A stretch of 24,784 bases of DNA, taken from NCBI GenBank assembly GCA_964650245.1, contig CAZYQK010000031.1, positions 1 to 24,784 on the forward strand. Reading direction: 5' to 3'. Under the pieces are notes generated by a model. That model made no database searches, was not told where the DNA came from, and saw only the letters and a program-made list of their open reading frames with translations. The position numbers and the translations under genes were made by a program. This DNA is from WS-2 sp964650245 (lineage in GTDB: Bacteria > Eisenbacteria > RBG-16-71-46). This document shows positions 1 to 7,635 of the stretch, one piece after another (positions within the stretch are counted from its first letter, which is position 1; each line of letters opens with the position of its first letter).

Positions 1-342
1 GCCGCCGCGCTCCGCACCCTGGACCGCGGCGTCGCCCCGATCGCCGCGCCCGCGCCCCCCATCCCGCCCGGTGCGCGGACCGCGGTCGCCCCGGTCGCGA
101 CCGCGGTCGCGCCGACCGCGGCCTTCACGCTCGCCCGTCCCGGAGGGCTCCGGCGGCGGACCGCCCGGCCTCGGCATGATGCGCACCCGGTACGGCCGCG
201 CCCCGATCCCCAGGAAGCCGCCCGAGCCCTCGTCGAGCATGGTGATCATCACTTCGGCGCGGGAGAGCCCCAGCGCCTCGAGTCCCTTGCGCACCGCGTC
301 GTCCAGCGTCTTGCCTTCGAAGATCGAGCCCGATGGCCCCAT
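1..342 (-). CDS. jag: KhpB/Jag-family RNA-binding protein, N-terminal part (runs off window)
   Basis: The frame reads from ATG at 342 down to base 1, giving 114 residues without a stop. Residues 1-55 match the Jag N-terminal domain: an N-terminal stretch beginning MGPSGSIFEGKTLDDAV, then a helix, then the loop GSGGFLGIGARPYRV that is typical of this domain. Residues from about 60 onward are a low-complexity linker rich in Arg, Gly and Asp with repeated RDRG/RGD steps. The KH and R3H RNA-binding domains expected at the C-terminus lie outside the window. The start is supported by an AGAGGT ribosome site about 6 nt upstream. In the family, Jag/KhpB follows yidC and binds RNA, affecting cell division and envelope functions in Firmicutes. 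Here it is the fifth gene of the rpmH cluster, with a 225-nt gap after yidC that shows no other gene. Confidence 0.85.
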   Translation of the reverse strand, partial: MGPSGSIFEGKTLDDAVRKGLEALGLSRAEVMITMLDEGSGGFLGIGARPYRVRIMPRPGGPPPEPSGTGEREGRGRRDRGRDRGDRGPRTGRDGGRGRGDRGDAAVQGAERGG

Positions 343-519
343 GTTGCACCTCTTTGGAGTGGCGCGGCTGGAGAAGCGTTCGAGCGTGAGCTCCAGCCCC
401 GCGTCATGCGAACCGTGAATGAGTGTGGGGAGGCGCGAGGGGCGAGCGGCTCTTGAGACCGGTGCGAGCAGCGACTCGGCATCCGGCTCGGCCCGCATTC
501 CGCGGCTTACGCCCACTGT

Positions 520-538
520 GAAGTACCTAGCTTACTTC
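520..538. other. Small inverted repeat between yidC and jag
   Basis: GAAGTA at 520-525 and TACTTC at 533-538 form a perfect 6-bp stem with a 7-base loop in the 225-nt yidC-jag gap. It is AT-richer than its surroundings. It could be a processing site, a weak terminator or part of a promoter for jag; no U-tract follows it on the minus strand. Confidence 0.3.
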
Positions 539-567
539 GCCGCGGCCGTCGTGGCTACGGCTCATGC

Positions 568-2394
568 CTAACCCCGGCGCTTCCCGCCCGCTCGCGCCTC
601 CTCCGCCACCGGCGCGGCCACGAGCGCCGGCCCGCCGTCGTGCCGCAGCACCAGCCACTGTTGGAGCGCGGTCAGGAGATTCATCACCGTCCAGTAGAGC
701 ACCAGGCCCGAGGGCAGGTTGTAGAAGAACACGACCATCACGGCGTTCATCATGTACATGGTGGTCTGTTGGCGCGGATCGGTAGGCGAGAGCTTCTGCT
801 GGAGCAGGCCCGAGCCCGCCATGAGAATTGGCAGCAGGCGCACCGGGAAGCCGGACACGCTGAACAGGAGGTCGGGGGCGGAGAGATCGGTCATCCACGC
901 GACGAAGCCGGCCTGGCGCAGCTCGATGGCGTTGAACAGCACCTGGTAGAGCGCGAGGAAGAGCGGCATCTGCATCAGCATCGGCAGGCAGCCGCCCGCC
1001 GGATTCACCTTGTTCTCCTTGTAGAGCGCCATGATCGCGGCGTTCATGGCCTTCGCGTCATTCTTGTACTTCTGGCGCAGGCGGTCGAGCTCGGGCTGGA
1101 GCTTCTGCATCGCCCTCATGCTCTTCATGCTCTGCATGTTGAGCGGGTGGAGCACGACCCGCACCAGGGTGGCGAGCACGATGATCGCCACCCCGTAGTT
1201 GCGCAGCAGGCCAAAGAGCCAGTTCAGCAGCTGCAGCAGGGCGCGGCTGAACGGCAGGATCCAGTTCCAGCCCAGGTCCACGGCGCGCTCGAGCTGATGC
1301 TTGTAGGCCGCCAGAATGAAGTACTCGCTGGGACCGAAGTAGAGCAGGAAGCGCTGGACCGAATGGTCCGCCGCGGGCAGGCCCATCACGAGCGAGTTGA
1401 CCGCCACCGCCTGCTCGGGCCGGGCACGCGGTCCGAGCAGGGCGAGCTGGTCGGCTGAAAGCACGCGGCGCTCGGCGCCCGAGCGAACGCCGCGCGCCAC
1501 CCCCTCGGTGACCGCCACCGCGCCCAGGAAGTAGCGGGTCTGGACCGCGGCCCACTGGGCGCTCCCGTCCAGCACTCGCGGGCCCTTGAGCAGCCCGCCC
1601 GCGGCCTCACGATGGATGTTGGTCCCCACCAGGCCGGTGGCGCGCAGCATCCGCTCGTCGCCCTGCTGGTCGGCCTCGGTGAGGAGCGGCCACGAGCGCG
1701 TGGTGAGCGAGTAGTCGGCGAGCCGCCATTCGGGCGGCGCATCGCGGATCTCGACTTCGAGATCGAGCGCGTAGTCCTGGGGCCGCACGCGATAGGTCTG
1801 GCGCACCAGCAGCCCCGCGCTGTCGCGCGCAGTGAAGGTGAGAGCGCGCGTATCGCCCGCCGCATCGCGGACTTCGTTCGCGGCGAACACCACCTCGGCG
1901 AGCGAGCGCAGCCCCGGGCCCGAGCCGAGATCGACGCCGAACACAGGCTCGCCGTTCAGGACCACGCGCGCGCTTTCCGGCAGCACGCCCTCGCGCCCGA
2001 CGCGGCGCGGATTCCGGCCGCGGCTGAACGCGTGGGCGGTGGCGTAGCGCTTGAGCTCGACCGAGACCAGCCGCGCGCCGCGGCTGGAGAACACCGCGGA
2101 ATAGAGCGGCGTCTCGATCCGGAGCCCGCGCTCGAGCACCGGCGCGACGGGCCGGATGGGTGCTGCGGGTGCTGCGGAGGGCGCGGCGCCGGGGCCGGTG
2201 GGCGCGGGCGCCTGCACGCCGCCCGGCCCGGGCGCGGTATCGCGCGCGGCACTGTCCACCACGGCGGTCGGCGCCGGTCTCGGCCGCGGCTCGAGGTAGC
2301 GTCCGAGTCCCACCAGCTTGAGCAGCGGGTAGTAGAACAGAAGAAACAGGACGCACAGTGCGACCAGGACGAGGGTCTTGCGGTCCATCTTCAT
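568..2394 (-). CDS. yidC: Membrane protein insertase YidC
   Basis: This 608-residue protein begins at ATG 2394, inside the yidD stop (ATGA overlap), so the two are translationally coupled; a longer open frame upstream only overlaps yidD. Residues 1-30 hold the first membrane anchor. A large periplasmic domain occupies about residues 40-370, as in Gram-negative YidC. The C-terminal Oxa1 core follows from about residue 410. Its first helix carries the conserved groove arginine (context LATLVRVVLHPLNMQSM), then comes a cytoplasmic hairpin with lysines and the segment NPAGGCLPMLMQMPLF. A Pro/Ala-rich stretch near residues 45-90 links the anchor to the periplasmic domain. YidC inserts and folds inner-membrane proteins, alone or with SecYEG. 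Length and layout are normal for the Gram-negative family. Confidence 0.96.
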   Translation of the reverse strand: MKMDRKTLVLVALCVLFLLFYYPLLKLVGLGRYLEPRPRPAPTAVVDSAARDTAPGPGGVQAPAPTGPGAAPSAAPAAPIRPVAPVLERGLRIETPLYSAVFSSRGARLVSVELKRYATAHAFSRGRNPRRVGREGVLPESARVVLNGEPVFGVDLGSGPGLRSLAEVVFAANEVRDAAGDTRALTFTARDSAGLLVRQTYRVRPQDYALDLEVEIRDAPPEWRLADYSLTTRSWPLLTEADQQGDERMLRATGLVGTNIHREAAGGLLKGPRVLDGSAQWAAVQTRYFLGAVAVTEGVARGVRSGAERRVLSADQLALLGPRARPEQAVAVNSLVMGLPAADHSVQRFLLYFGPSEYFILAAYKHQLERAVDLGWNWILPFSRALLQLLNWLFGLLRNYGVAIIVLATLVRVVLHPLNMQSMKSMRAMQKLQPELDRLRQKYKNDAKAMNAAIMALYKENKVNPAGGCLPMLMQMPLFLALYQVLFNAIELRQAGFVAWMTDLSAPDLLFSVSGFPVRLLPILMAGSGLLQQKLSPTDPRQQTTMYMMNAVMVVFFYNLPSGLVLYWTVMNLLTALQQWLVLRHDGGPALVAAPVAEEARAGGKRRG

Positions 2395-2597
2395 GGGACG
2401 GGATCGAGGCCGCTCGTCCCGAGCGGATGGCAGCGCGCGAGACGACGCGCGGCGAGGAGCACGCCGCGCCAGCCGTGGCGTTCGACCGCCTCGTGCGCGT
2501 ACTCGGAGCAGGAGGGGAGATGCCGGCAACTGCCGCGAAACAGCGGCGAGAGCAGCCGCTGATAGAGGCGGATCAGGAGCAGAGCGGGCGCGCGCAT
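2391..2597 (-). CDS. yidD: Membrane protein insertion efficiency factor YidD
   Basis: A 68-residue protein starting at ATG 2597, only 4 nt after the rnpA stop and overlapping yidC by ATGA. It shows the family hallmarks: an N-terminal amphipathic stretch (LLLIRLYQRLLSPLF), then a cysteine-containing core with SCRHLPSCSEYAHEAVERHG, and a C-terminal Arg-rich helix followed by HPLG. YidD is a small membrane-associated protein thought to assist YidC-dependent insertion. Length is typical. Position between rnpA and yidC is the standard one. Confidence 0.95.
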   Translation of the reverse strand: MRAPALLLIRLYQRLLSPLFRGSCRHLPSCSEYAHEAVERHGWRGVLLAARRLARCHPLGTSGLDPVP

Positions 2598-2601
2598 GAC
2601 G

Positions 2602-2988
2602 TCAGTGCCGCGGGCTCTCGATCGGCCGGAGCGCGCCGGCGCTCGCCAGCTGGTGCTCGACCTCGGTCGCGAGCGACTGGTGCGAGGCGGCCAGCGACCC
2701 GCGCAGGGCGATGAACATCATCCAATAGCCGTGCCGCACCACGCGCGGCCAGCGCTGCCGCACGATCTCGCGCAGCCGCCGTCGCGCGCGGTTGCGCTGA
2801 ACGGCCCCACCCACGCTCTTCCGGCTCGCGACGAAACCGAGGCGGGTGGGCTCGCCAGGTCGGGGCAGCACGAGCAGCAGGGAGCAGCGGCCACGGAACG
2901 CCGTGCCTCCGGCCTTGACCGCCGCGTATTCCCGTGCGCGGCGCATCCGGTGCTCGGACGGCAAGCGCTCGGGGTGCTCGATGCTCAT
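2602..2988 (-). CDS. rnpA: Ribonuclease P protein component
   Basis: 128 residues from ATG 2988 (MSIEHPERLPSEHRMRRARE). The family signature is present in the middle: a basic stretch with GFVASRKSVGGAVQRNRARR, followed by RLREIVRQ, which corresponds to the conserved RNR RNA-binding motif of RnpA. The protein binds RNase P RNA and helps mature tRNA 5' ends. It sits 113 nt downstream of rpmH and 4 nt before yidD. A much longer open frame in the same phase extends upstream to about 4500, but that stretch lies antisense to rpmH and the HEAT-repeat gene and is not coding. Confidence 0.95.
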   Translation of the reverse strand: MSIEHPERLPSEHRMRRAREYAAVKAGGTAFRGRCSLLLVLPRPGEPTRLGFVASRKSVGGAVQRNRARRRLREIVRQRWPRVVRHGYWMMFIALRGSLAASHQSLATEVEHQLASAGALRPIESPRH

Positions 2989-3086
2989 GGTGCTCCATGC
3001 CGGGACGGCAACCGCCCCGGCATCCAGGGCACGGACTCGATCACCCGGAACGGGTGTGGCGCCGATGGGATTCAACCGCAAATGGA

Positions 3087-3103
3087 AGCCGCGGCCCGCG
3101 GCT
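3087..3103 (-). terminator. Possible attenuator hairpin at the end of rpmH
   Basis: AGCCGCGG and CCGCGGCT face each other around a single central base, overlapping the rpmH stop codon; on the minus strand the stem is followed by TCCATTT. A partial terminator here would reduce transcription from the abundant L34 message into rnpA. The U-tract is poor, so this is a suggestion only. Confidence 0.35.
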
Positions 3104-3245
3104 AGGGGGACGAAACGGACAGCCGCTTGCGGCCCCGCGCGCGGCGGGCTGCCAGCACTTTGCGGCCGCCCTTGGTGCTCATGCGCGCCCGAAAGCCGTG
3201 GGTTTTCTTGCGGTGGCGGTTGCGAGGTCGATACGTGCGCTGCAT
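3102..3245 (-). CDS. rpmH: 50S ribosomal protein L34
   Basis: A 47-residue, strongly basic protein read from ATG 3245 to TAG 3102. It begins MQRTYRPRNRHRKKTHGF and continues with RARMSTKGGRKVLAARRARG, then RKRLSVS, which is the near-invariant L34 pattern. L34 is part of the large ribosomal subunit. It is the first gene of the minus-strand cluster and is preceded by a recognisable promoter about 50 nt upstream. No irregularity is seen. Confidence 0.97.
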   Translation of the reverse strand: MQRTYRPRNRHRKKTHGFRARMSTKGGRKVLAARRARGRKRLSVSSP

Positions 3246-3296
3246 GGGTCCAGTGGCCTCGGAAGGGCAAAGGGTTGGGGTGAGGAAAGACGCGGC

Positions 3297-3326
3297 AGAT
3301 TACGTGAGGGGGCGAAGCCGCGTCAA
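3297..3326 (-). promoter_or_regulatory. Putative sigma-70 promoter of the rpmH cluster
   Basis: On the minus strand TTGACG (3326-3321) is followed by an 18-nt spacer and TAATCT (3302-3297). The expected start lies near 3290, about 45 nt before the L34 start codon. The -35 is good (5 of 6), the -10 only fair. Confidence 0.5.
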
Positions 3327-3495
3327 GCAAGGATGGGTTTAAGTTGGCCTCCCACCGGCCGATAACACCCGGGACCCAGCACCGGGCAGGCGCGGGGGAG
3401 CATGCCGCCGCGGCGTTGGCCGCCGAGGTGCAATGCGATTTGCGTGCGCGGGCCGCGCGGCCCGGCCGCCGACCACGGACGAACTTGAGGAGCGG

Positions 3496-5268
3496 ATGGG
3501 CACTCTTCCGGACAGCTCCCTCTCTCACAACCCCGTCGGCCGGGAGCTTTCCCCCGCGGCCCAGGCCGCCGCGACATGGTTCCGGCAGCTCGCGCGCGCC
3601 CTCAAGACGGCGCGCCTTTACCGCACCGAGAACCTGCTCGTCCAGCAGGTCCGCGACCAGGTCGCGGAGGCGCTGACCGAGCATCTTTCCAAGTACGGCG
3701 CGTGGAAACTGCGCTTCAGCACGAACGAGATCCAGCTCGATGACGAGGTGATCGTGAAGCCGAGCGGGCGGACGCTGACCGCCGAGAACCCCGGGATTGC
3801 GCCCGAAGAGCAACTGCCGTTCATGTTCTATCGCGACGGCATTCGCGGGCTCACGCTGCAGCCAGCGATGCCGCGCCGCGAGATGGACGCGCTGTTCGAC
3901 GCGGTGCGCCTGGCGGGCGCGAGCGCACTTACCCACGACGATCTGGTGACGCTGCTGTGGCAAGCCAACCTGACCTACGTCCAGATCGAGTCGGTGCCCC
4001 TCGAACAGACCATCTACCTCTCGTCGCGCCGCATGCGCTCGAAATCCGACCCCGGCTTCCGCGGCCAGACCTACGACTGGTCCCCGGCGGGCGCGGAGAT
4101 TCGTGGCGAGCTCGGCCTGGCGGCGGGCGCGCAGGGACTCCATCGCGACACCTTCGACGACTGGCCGCTGCCCGAGGTCCACGCCCAGACTCCGCAGGCC
4201 TATCGCGCGCTGCTGCCGGCAATGGAGGCGCTGCGCGCCGGAACGCTGTCGGCGTGGGAGGAGGAACGCGGTCAGGATTGGACCGCGCAGGCGCCGGTGG
4301 TGTTGCGCCAGCTGATCGCCTTCGATCCCGCCGACGACACCCGGCAGTGCGTGTCCCACGCGGCCATGACCTGGGTGGCGGCCGCGATCCAGCGCGCCTC
4401 GTGGGAGGAGGCGTCGCAGGCGCTCGCGCTGCTGGCCGAGTTCGATCCCGACCGCTCGCAAACCGGTGGCTCGCTCGAGGCGTTGCTGAAGGAGCTCCAC
4501 GCGGAGGAGATCGCGGAGCAGCTCGACGAGGCGGAGCCCCAGCTACAGGCCCGGTTCGCGTCGCTTATGGTGGCGATCGGTCCGCCCGCGGTGGAGCTCA
4601 TCTGCACCGTGCTCGGCCTGTGCGCCCGCGCCCGCGCCCGCGCCGCTGCCAGCACGGCGCTCACCTACCTGTGCAGCGACGATCCCATGCTGCTCGCGCC
4701 TTACGTCGCCGACCCGCGCTGGTTCGTGGTGCGAAACGTGGTGTTCGTGCTGGGCCAGATCGGCGGCTCCGCCGTGCTGGACCTGCTGCGGCTCGCGGCC
4801 CAGCATCCCGAGCCTCGCGTTCGGCGCCAGGTAGTGATGGCGCTCGGCAGCGTCTCGCGCGCCGAGCGCACGCCGGTGCTGATGAGCCAGCTCACCACCC
4901 AGGATCCACAGCTCCTCGCCGCCACCCTCAGCATGCTGACGCGCGAAAGAAGCCCGCGCGTGGTTCGAACCCTCCTCGACCGCGTCGCGACGCCCGAGTT
5001 CGAGGATCTCCCCGAGGAAATCCAGCGTACGCTCTTGAACACGCTCTCCGAGGTGGCGGACGACGACCTGATTCCCGATCTCGAGAAGCTCCTGAATCGA
5101 GGAGGCTGGCTCTCGCGGCCCTCTCTCGTGCGGATCGGTGCCGCGCGCACGTTGCGCCGGATCGGGAGCGAGAAGGCGCTCGCCGTGCTGGAAGCCGGCC
5201 TGCGCGCGAAGAACGAGGCGGTGCGCAGCGCCTGCCTCGACGCCCTGAGCACGCGGAGCAGCCTGTGA
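3496..5268 (+). CDS. HEAT-repeat protein
   Basis: A 590-residue soluble protein, probable start ATG 3496 with GAGGAG only 3 nt upstream; an upstream in-frame ATG at 3433 adds 21 residues of unlikely sequence. Residues about 25-150 form a domain with helices, then a strand pair (LRFSTNEIQLDDEVIV) and a helical end. This resembles the N-terminal part of the next protein in the operon. The C-terminal third contains HEAT/PBS-lyase-like helical repeats, for example around PRWFVVRNVVFVLGQIGG and EPRVRRQVVMALGSV. Such repeats are protein-interaction scaffolds. The stop overlaps the next gene's start (GTGA), so it is coupled to the HD-GYP gene and probably works with it. I do not recognise a named family. 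Confidence 0.85.
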   Translation: MGTLPDSSLSHNPVGRELSPAAQAAATWFRQLARALKTARLYRTENLLVQQVRDQVAEALTEHLSKYGAWKLRFSTNEIQLDDEVIVKPSGRTLTAENPGIAPEEQLPFMFYRDGIRGLTLQPAMPRREMDALFDAVRLAGASALTHDDLVTLLWQANLTYVQIESVPLEQTIYLSSRRMRSKSDPGFRGQTYDWSPAGAEIRGELGLAAGAQGLHRDTFDDWPLPEVHAQTPQAYRALLPAMEALRAGTLSAWEEERGQDWTAQAPVVLRQLIAFDPADDTRQCVSHAAMTWVAAAIQRASWEEASQALALLAEFDPDRSQTGGSLEALLKELHAEEIAEQLDEAEPQLQARFASLMVAIGPPAVELICTVLGLCARARARAAASTALTYLCSDDPMLLAPYVADPRWFVVRNVVFVLGQIGGSAVLDLLRLAAQHPEPRVRRQVVMALGSVSRAERTPVLMSQLTTQDPQLLAATLSMLTRERSPRVVRTLLDRVATPEFEDLPEEIQRTLLNTLSEVADDDLIPDLEKLLNRGGWLSRPSLVRIGAARTLRRIGSEKALAVLEAGLRAKNEAVRSACLDALSTRSSL

Positions 5269-6797
5269 GCCGGAGCCCTGAAGTCCCGGTCACGCCCGAT
5301 CCGAAGCGGCCCGACCAGCACATCCGCGAGCTGGGGCTCAAGCTCATCATGCGGCTCTCGGCGCTGATCCGGGTCGGCAAGGCCTACCAGGTCGGCAACC
5401 AGGTCTTCACCCAGCAGGTCGAGGGCTTCATCGCGGCCGCGCGCGCCGTCCTGGCCGAGACCGACGAGGTGGTGCTGGTCTCGCTCGACACCGACCTCTA
5501 CCTCAACGGCTTCCGCATCCCGATCCGTTCCGCGAACCTGCGCTTCCACCAGACGGTTCTGGAGGAGTTCAGGCGCCGGAAGATCGCGGGCATCAAGATC
5601 GAGCGTGGGATCGAGCCGCAGGAGCTCGAGAACTTCTTCGCGTTCTTCATGCAGCCCGACGTCTATCACGGAGCCAGCCTGCTCGAGGTGTGCCTCGCGG
5701 CCGGACTCGACACCATCCTGCCCGCGATTCACGCCAGCACCGAGGCTCCCGAGAGCGAATTCTTCGAGGGCGGCCCCGACGAGGAGGACACCGCGCCCGA
5801 GGACCCGGCCGATGCCTGGGGCGCGCCGAGCCAAGCGCCCGAGCCCGAGACCCGGTCGCGCGTGCCGCGCGGCGCGGCGCGCAAGAGCTATCGCATCGCG
5901 ATGATGGGCACCCGTTCGTTGCTCGCCACCACCTCGCTCAACCAGGGACTCGAGCTGCGTCACGCCAAGCGGGTGGTTCAGCCGCTGGTGGATGGCGCGT
6001 TCGACGACGAGCCGGTGGTGGTGGGGCTCACCACGCTCGGGCACCACGACGAATACACCTACGCGCACAGCGTCAACGTCTGCATGGTCGCGGTGACCAT
6101 GGCCCATTACCTGGGCCTCGATCGCCGGGCGCTCGCCGACCTCGGCGTGGCGGCGCTGCTCCACGACGTCGGAAAGAACGCGGTGGCCCATCTCATCCAC
6201 CACCCGTTCGACGAGTTCACCGACGACGAGCGGGCCGCCGCCGAGCGTCATCCGGTCGAGGGCGCCAAGCTGCTGGCCCGCTCGACCGTGCTCAATCCGA
6301 CGACGCTGCGCTGCATCCGTGTCGCGCTCGAGCACCACATCTATCCCGCGGGCGAGGGCTACCCCGAGCCGCCCAGGGGCTGGGCCACCAGCTTGCTCTC
6401 GCGGGTCGTCGCGGTCGCCGACTGCTACGTCTGCCTCCAGACCTACCGCAGCAAGCATGGGGCGAACGTGACGCCCTACCAGGCGCTGGGGATGATGCTC
6501 GGTCCCATGCGCGCGAGCTTCGATCCGGTGATGCTGTGGGCGCTGGTCCAGTCGGTGGGGCTCTATCCGCCGGGACAGGTGGTCCTGCTCGACAACGGCT
6601 ACATCGCGCTCGTGCTCTCGCCCAACGCGAACGATCTCGAGCGCCCGCACGTGAAGGTGATCGCGCGCGCCGACCGGCGGCGCCTCACGCCCGAAGAGCC
6701 GAGCGAGCATCGGCCGATCCCGCCCGAGATCGCCGTCGGGCGCGCGCTGCGGGCCGAGGAGTACCCGGAGGATCCGGAGAACGAAGCGGCGGCGTAA
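5265..6797 (+). CDS. HD-GYP-type phosphohydrolase domain protein
   Basis: 510 residues from GTG 5265, overlapping the HEAT-repeat stop. Residues 1-150 resemble the N-terminal domain of its neighbour (strands VVLVSLDTDLYLNGFRI). An acidic, Pro-rich linker spans about 160-205. An HD-GYP domain follows at about 245-415. Visible metal and catalytic motifs are H269, the HD pair H300-D301 in LLHDVGKN, H329, H357-H358, and a GYP triplet at 365-367 (GEGYPEP). HD-GYP domains generally hydrolyse cyclic di-GMP, but the motif here (EHHIYPAGEGYP) is not the textbook HHExxDGxGYP, so activity is uncertain. There is no receiver or membrane segment. It ends only 13 nt from the convergent FecR-domain gene. Confidence 0.88.
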   Translation: MSRSPEVPVTPDPKRPDQHIRELGLKLIMRLSALIRVGKAYQVGNQVFTQQVEGFIAAARAVLAETDEVVLVSLDTDLYLNGFRIPIRSANLRFHQTVLEEFRRRKIAGIKIERGIEPQELENFFAFFMQPDVYHGASLLEVCLAAGLDTILPAIHASTEAPESEFFEGGPDEEDTAPEDPADAWGAPSQAPEPETRSRVPRGAARKSYRIAMMGTRSLLATTSLNQGLELRHAKRVVQPLVDGAFDDEPVVVGLTTLGHHDEYTYAHSVNVCMVAVTMAHYLGLDRRALADLGVAALLHDVGKNAVAHLIHHPFDEFTDDERAAAERHPVEGAKLLARSTVLNPTTLRCIRVALEHHIYPAGEGYPEPPRGWATSLLSRVVAVADCYVCLQTYRSKHGANVTPYQALGMMLGPMRASFDPVMLWALVQSVGLYPPGQVVLLDNGYIALVLSPNANDLERPHVKVIARADRRRLTPEEPSEHRPIPPEIAVGRALRAEEYPEDPENEAAA

Positions 6798-6810
6798 ACC
6801 CTGGCACCCG

Positions 6811-7635
6811 CTACTTCGCGCCGGCCTCCATCTCCGTCCGCTTCGCGTCCCGGAACATCGCGAGCGTTACGCGCTCGGTGGGCCGCATGGCTTCGCTCGC
6901 GGGCGGGCGGCTGTCGTTGAAGACGTAGCGCAGGTGACCCGCGTCGATCATGGCCCCGCTCTCGCCCTTGCGCCCGACCGCGACGCGCCCGTCCAGAACG
7001 CACACGCAGGTGCCGGCTGGCTCGCAGATGACGGCGAGCGTGGTGCCGGTCACCGTGACCGCGGCCTCCGGGGTCTCGATCTCGAGCCGGGCGCCGTGGA
7101 AGCGCGGGCCGGTGGTGATGCGCAGCTCGCCGGATCGCACCTCGAGGCGCGCGGTTCGCCCGAACCAGCGGCCGGGGGATGCGGGCAGCGCGACGTCGGT
7201 GCCGCCCGTGAGCTGGATCGCCGCATAGCCAGGGCTAGCGATCTCGAGCTCGACGCCGTCGGGGACCCGCGCTCGCGCGCCGGCCCGCATGCGCCGCGCC
7301 AACTCCTCGCGGTGGGTCATGGGCACCGGCACGCCGTCCACCACCACGATGCCGTCGCCGCGCGCGGCGCCGAGCGTGAACGCCGGCCCCCGGTTGAGCA
7401 GGCTGACCGCGAGCAGGGCCGCCGCGGCCGCGAGCGGGACCGCCGCCCGGCGAAGCAGGACCATCGGATGCCCGCTTCTCACCCGCGTGGTGGCCGCGCC
7501 GGCCGCGATCCGCCCGCTCGTGAAGTCGTGCTCGAGCCGGGCGCGGAACGCGGCGTCGGCCGGCGGCGCCTCGAACTGGCGCACAGCTTCACGCGCTCGC
7601 GTCTGCTCCGGCGTCAGCCGTTCGAGCCCGGTCAT
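6811..7635 (-). CDS. FecR-domain membrane protein, probable anti-sigma partner
   Basis: 274 residues from ATG 7635, overlapping the stop of the sigma-factor gene (ATGA). Residues 1-60 are a cytoplasmic region, a single membrane segment lies at about 62-82 (AVPLAAAAALLAVSLL), and the rest is periplasmic. The region of about 110-225 is FecR-like, with repeated beta strands such as ARLEIETPEAAVTVTGTT and VCVLDGRVAVGRKG. FecR proteins act as sigma regulators that relay an outer-membrane or periplasmic signal to a cognate ECF factor. The coupling to the sigma gene supports an anti-sigma role; the classical N-terminal zinc anti-sigma motif is not obvious. Two cysteines in CEPAGTCVC are conspicuous. 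Confidence 0.8.
   Translation of the reverse strand: MTGLERLTPEQTRAREAVRQFEAPPADAAFRARLEHDFTSGRIAAGAATTRVRSGHPMVLLRRAAVPLAAAAALLAVSLLNRGPAFTLGAARGDGIVVVDGVPVPMTHREELARRMRAGARARVPDGVELEIASPGYAAIQLTGGTDVALPASPGRWFGRTARLEVRSGELRITTGPRFHGARLEIETPEAAVTVTGTTLAVICEPAGTCVCVLDGRVAVGRKGESGAMIDAGHLRYVFNDSRPPASEAMRPTERVTLAMFRDAKRTEMEAGAK

Noticed and set aside
2989..4500. Long minus-strand open frame continuing upstream from rnpA
   Set aside because: It lies antisense to rpmH and the HEAT-repeat gene, and its sequence has no domain; rnpA has a proper start at 2988.
4960..4985. GGTTCGAACCC sequence resembling a tRNA T-loop
   Set aside because: No acceptor or anticodon arm around it, and it is inside the HEAT-repeat coding frame.
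3957..5264. Plus-strand open frame running into the HD-GYP gene from far upstream
   Set aside because: It is the shifted frame of the HEAT-repeat gene, with an Arg/Pro/Gly-rich composition typical of GC-driven shadows.
4701..6710. 669-codon minus-strand open frame opposite the HEAT/HD-GYP pair
   Set aside because: Antisense shadow in GC-rich DNA; the plus strand carries recognisable motifs.
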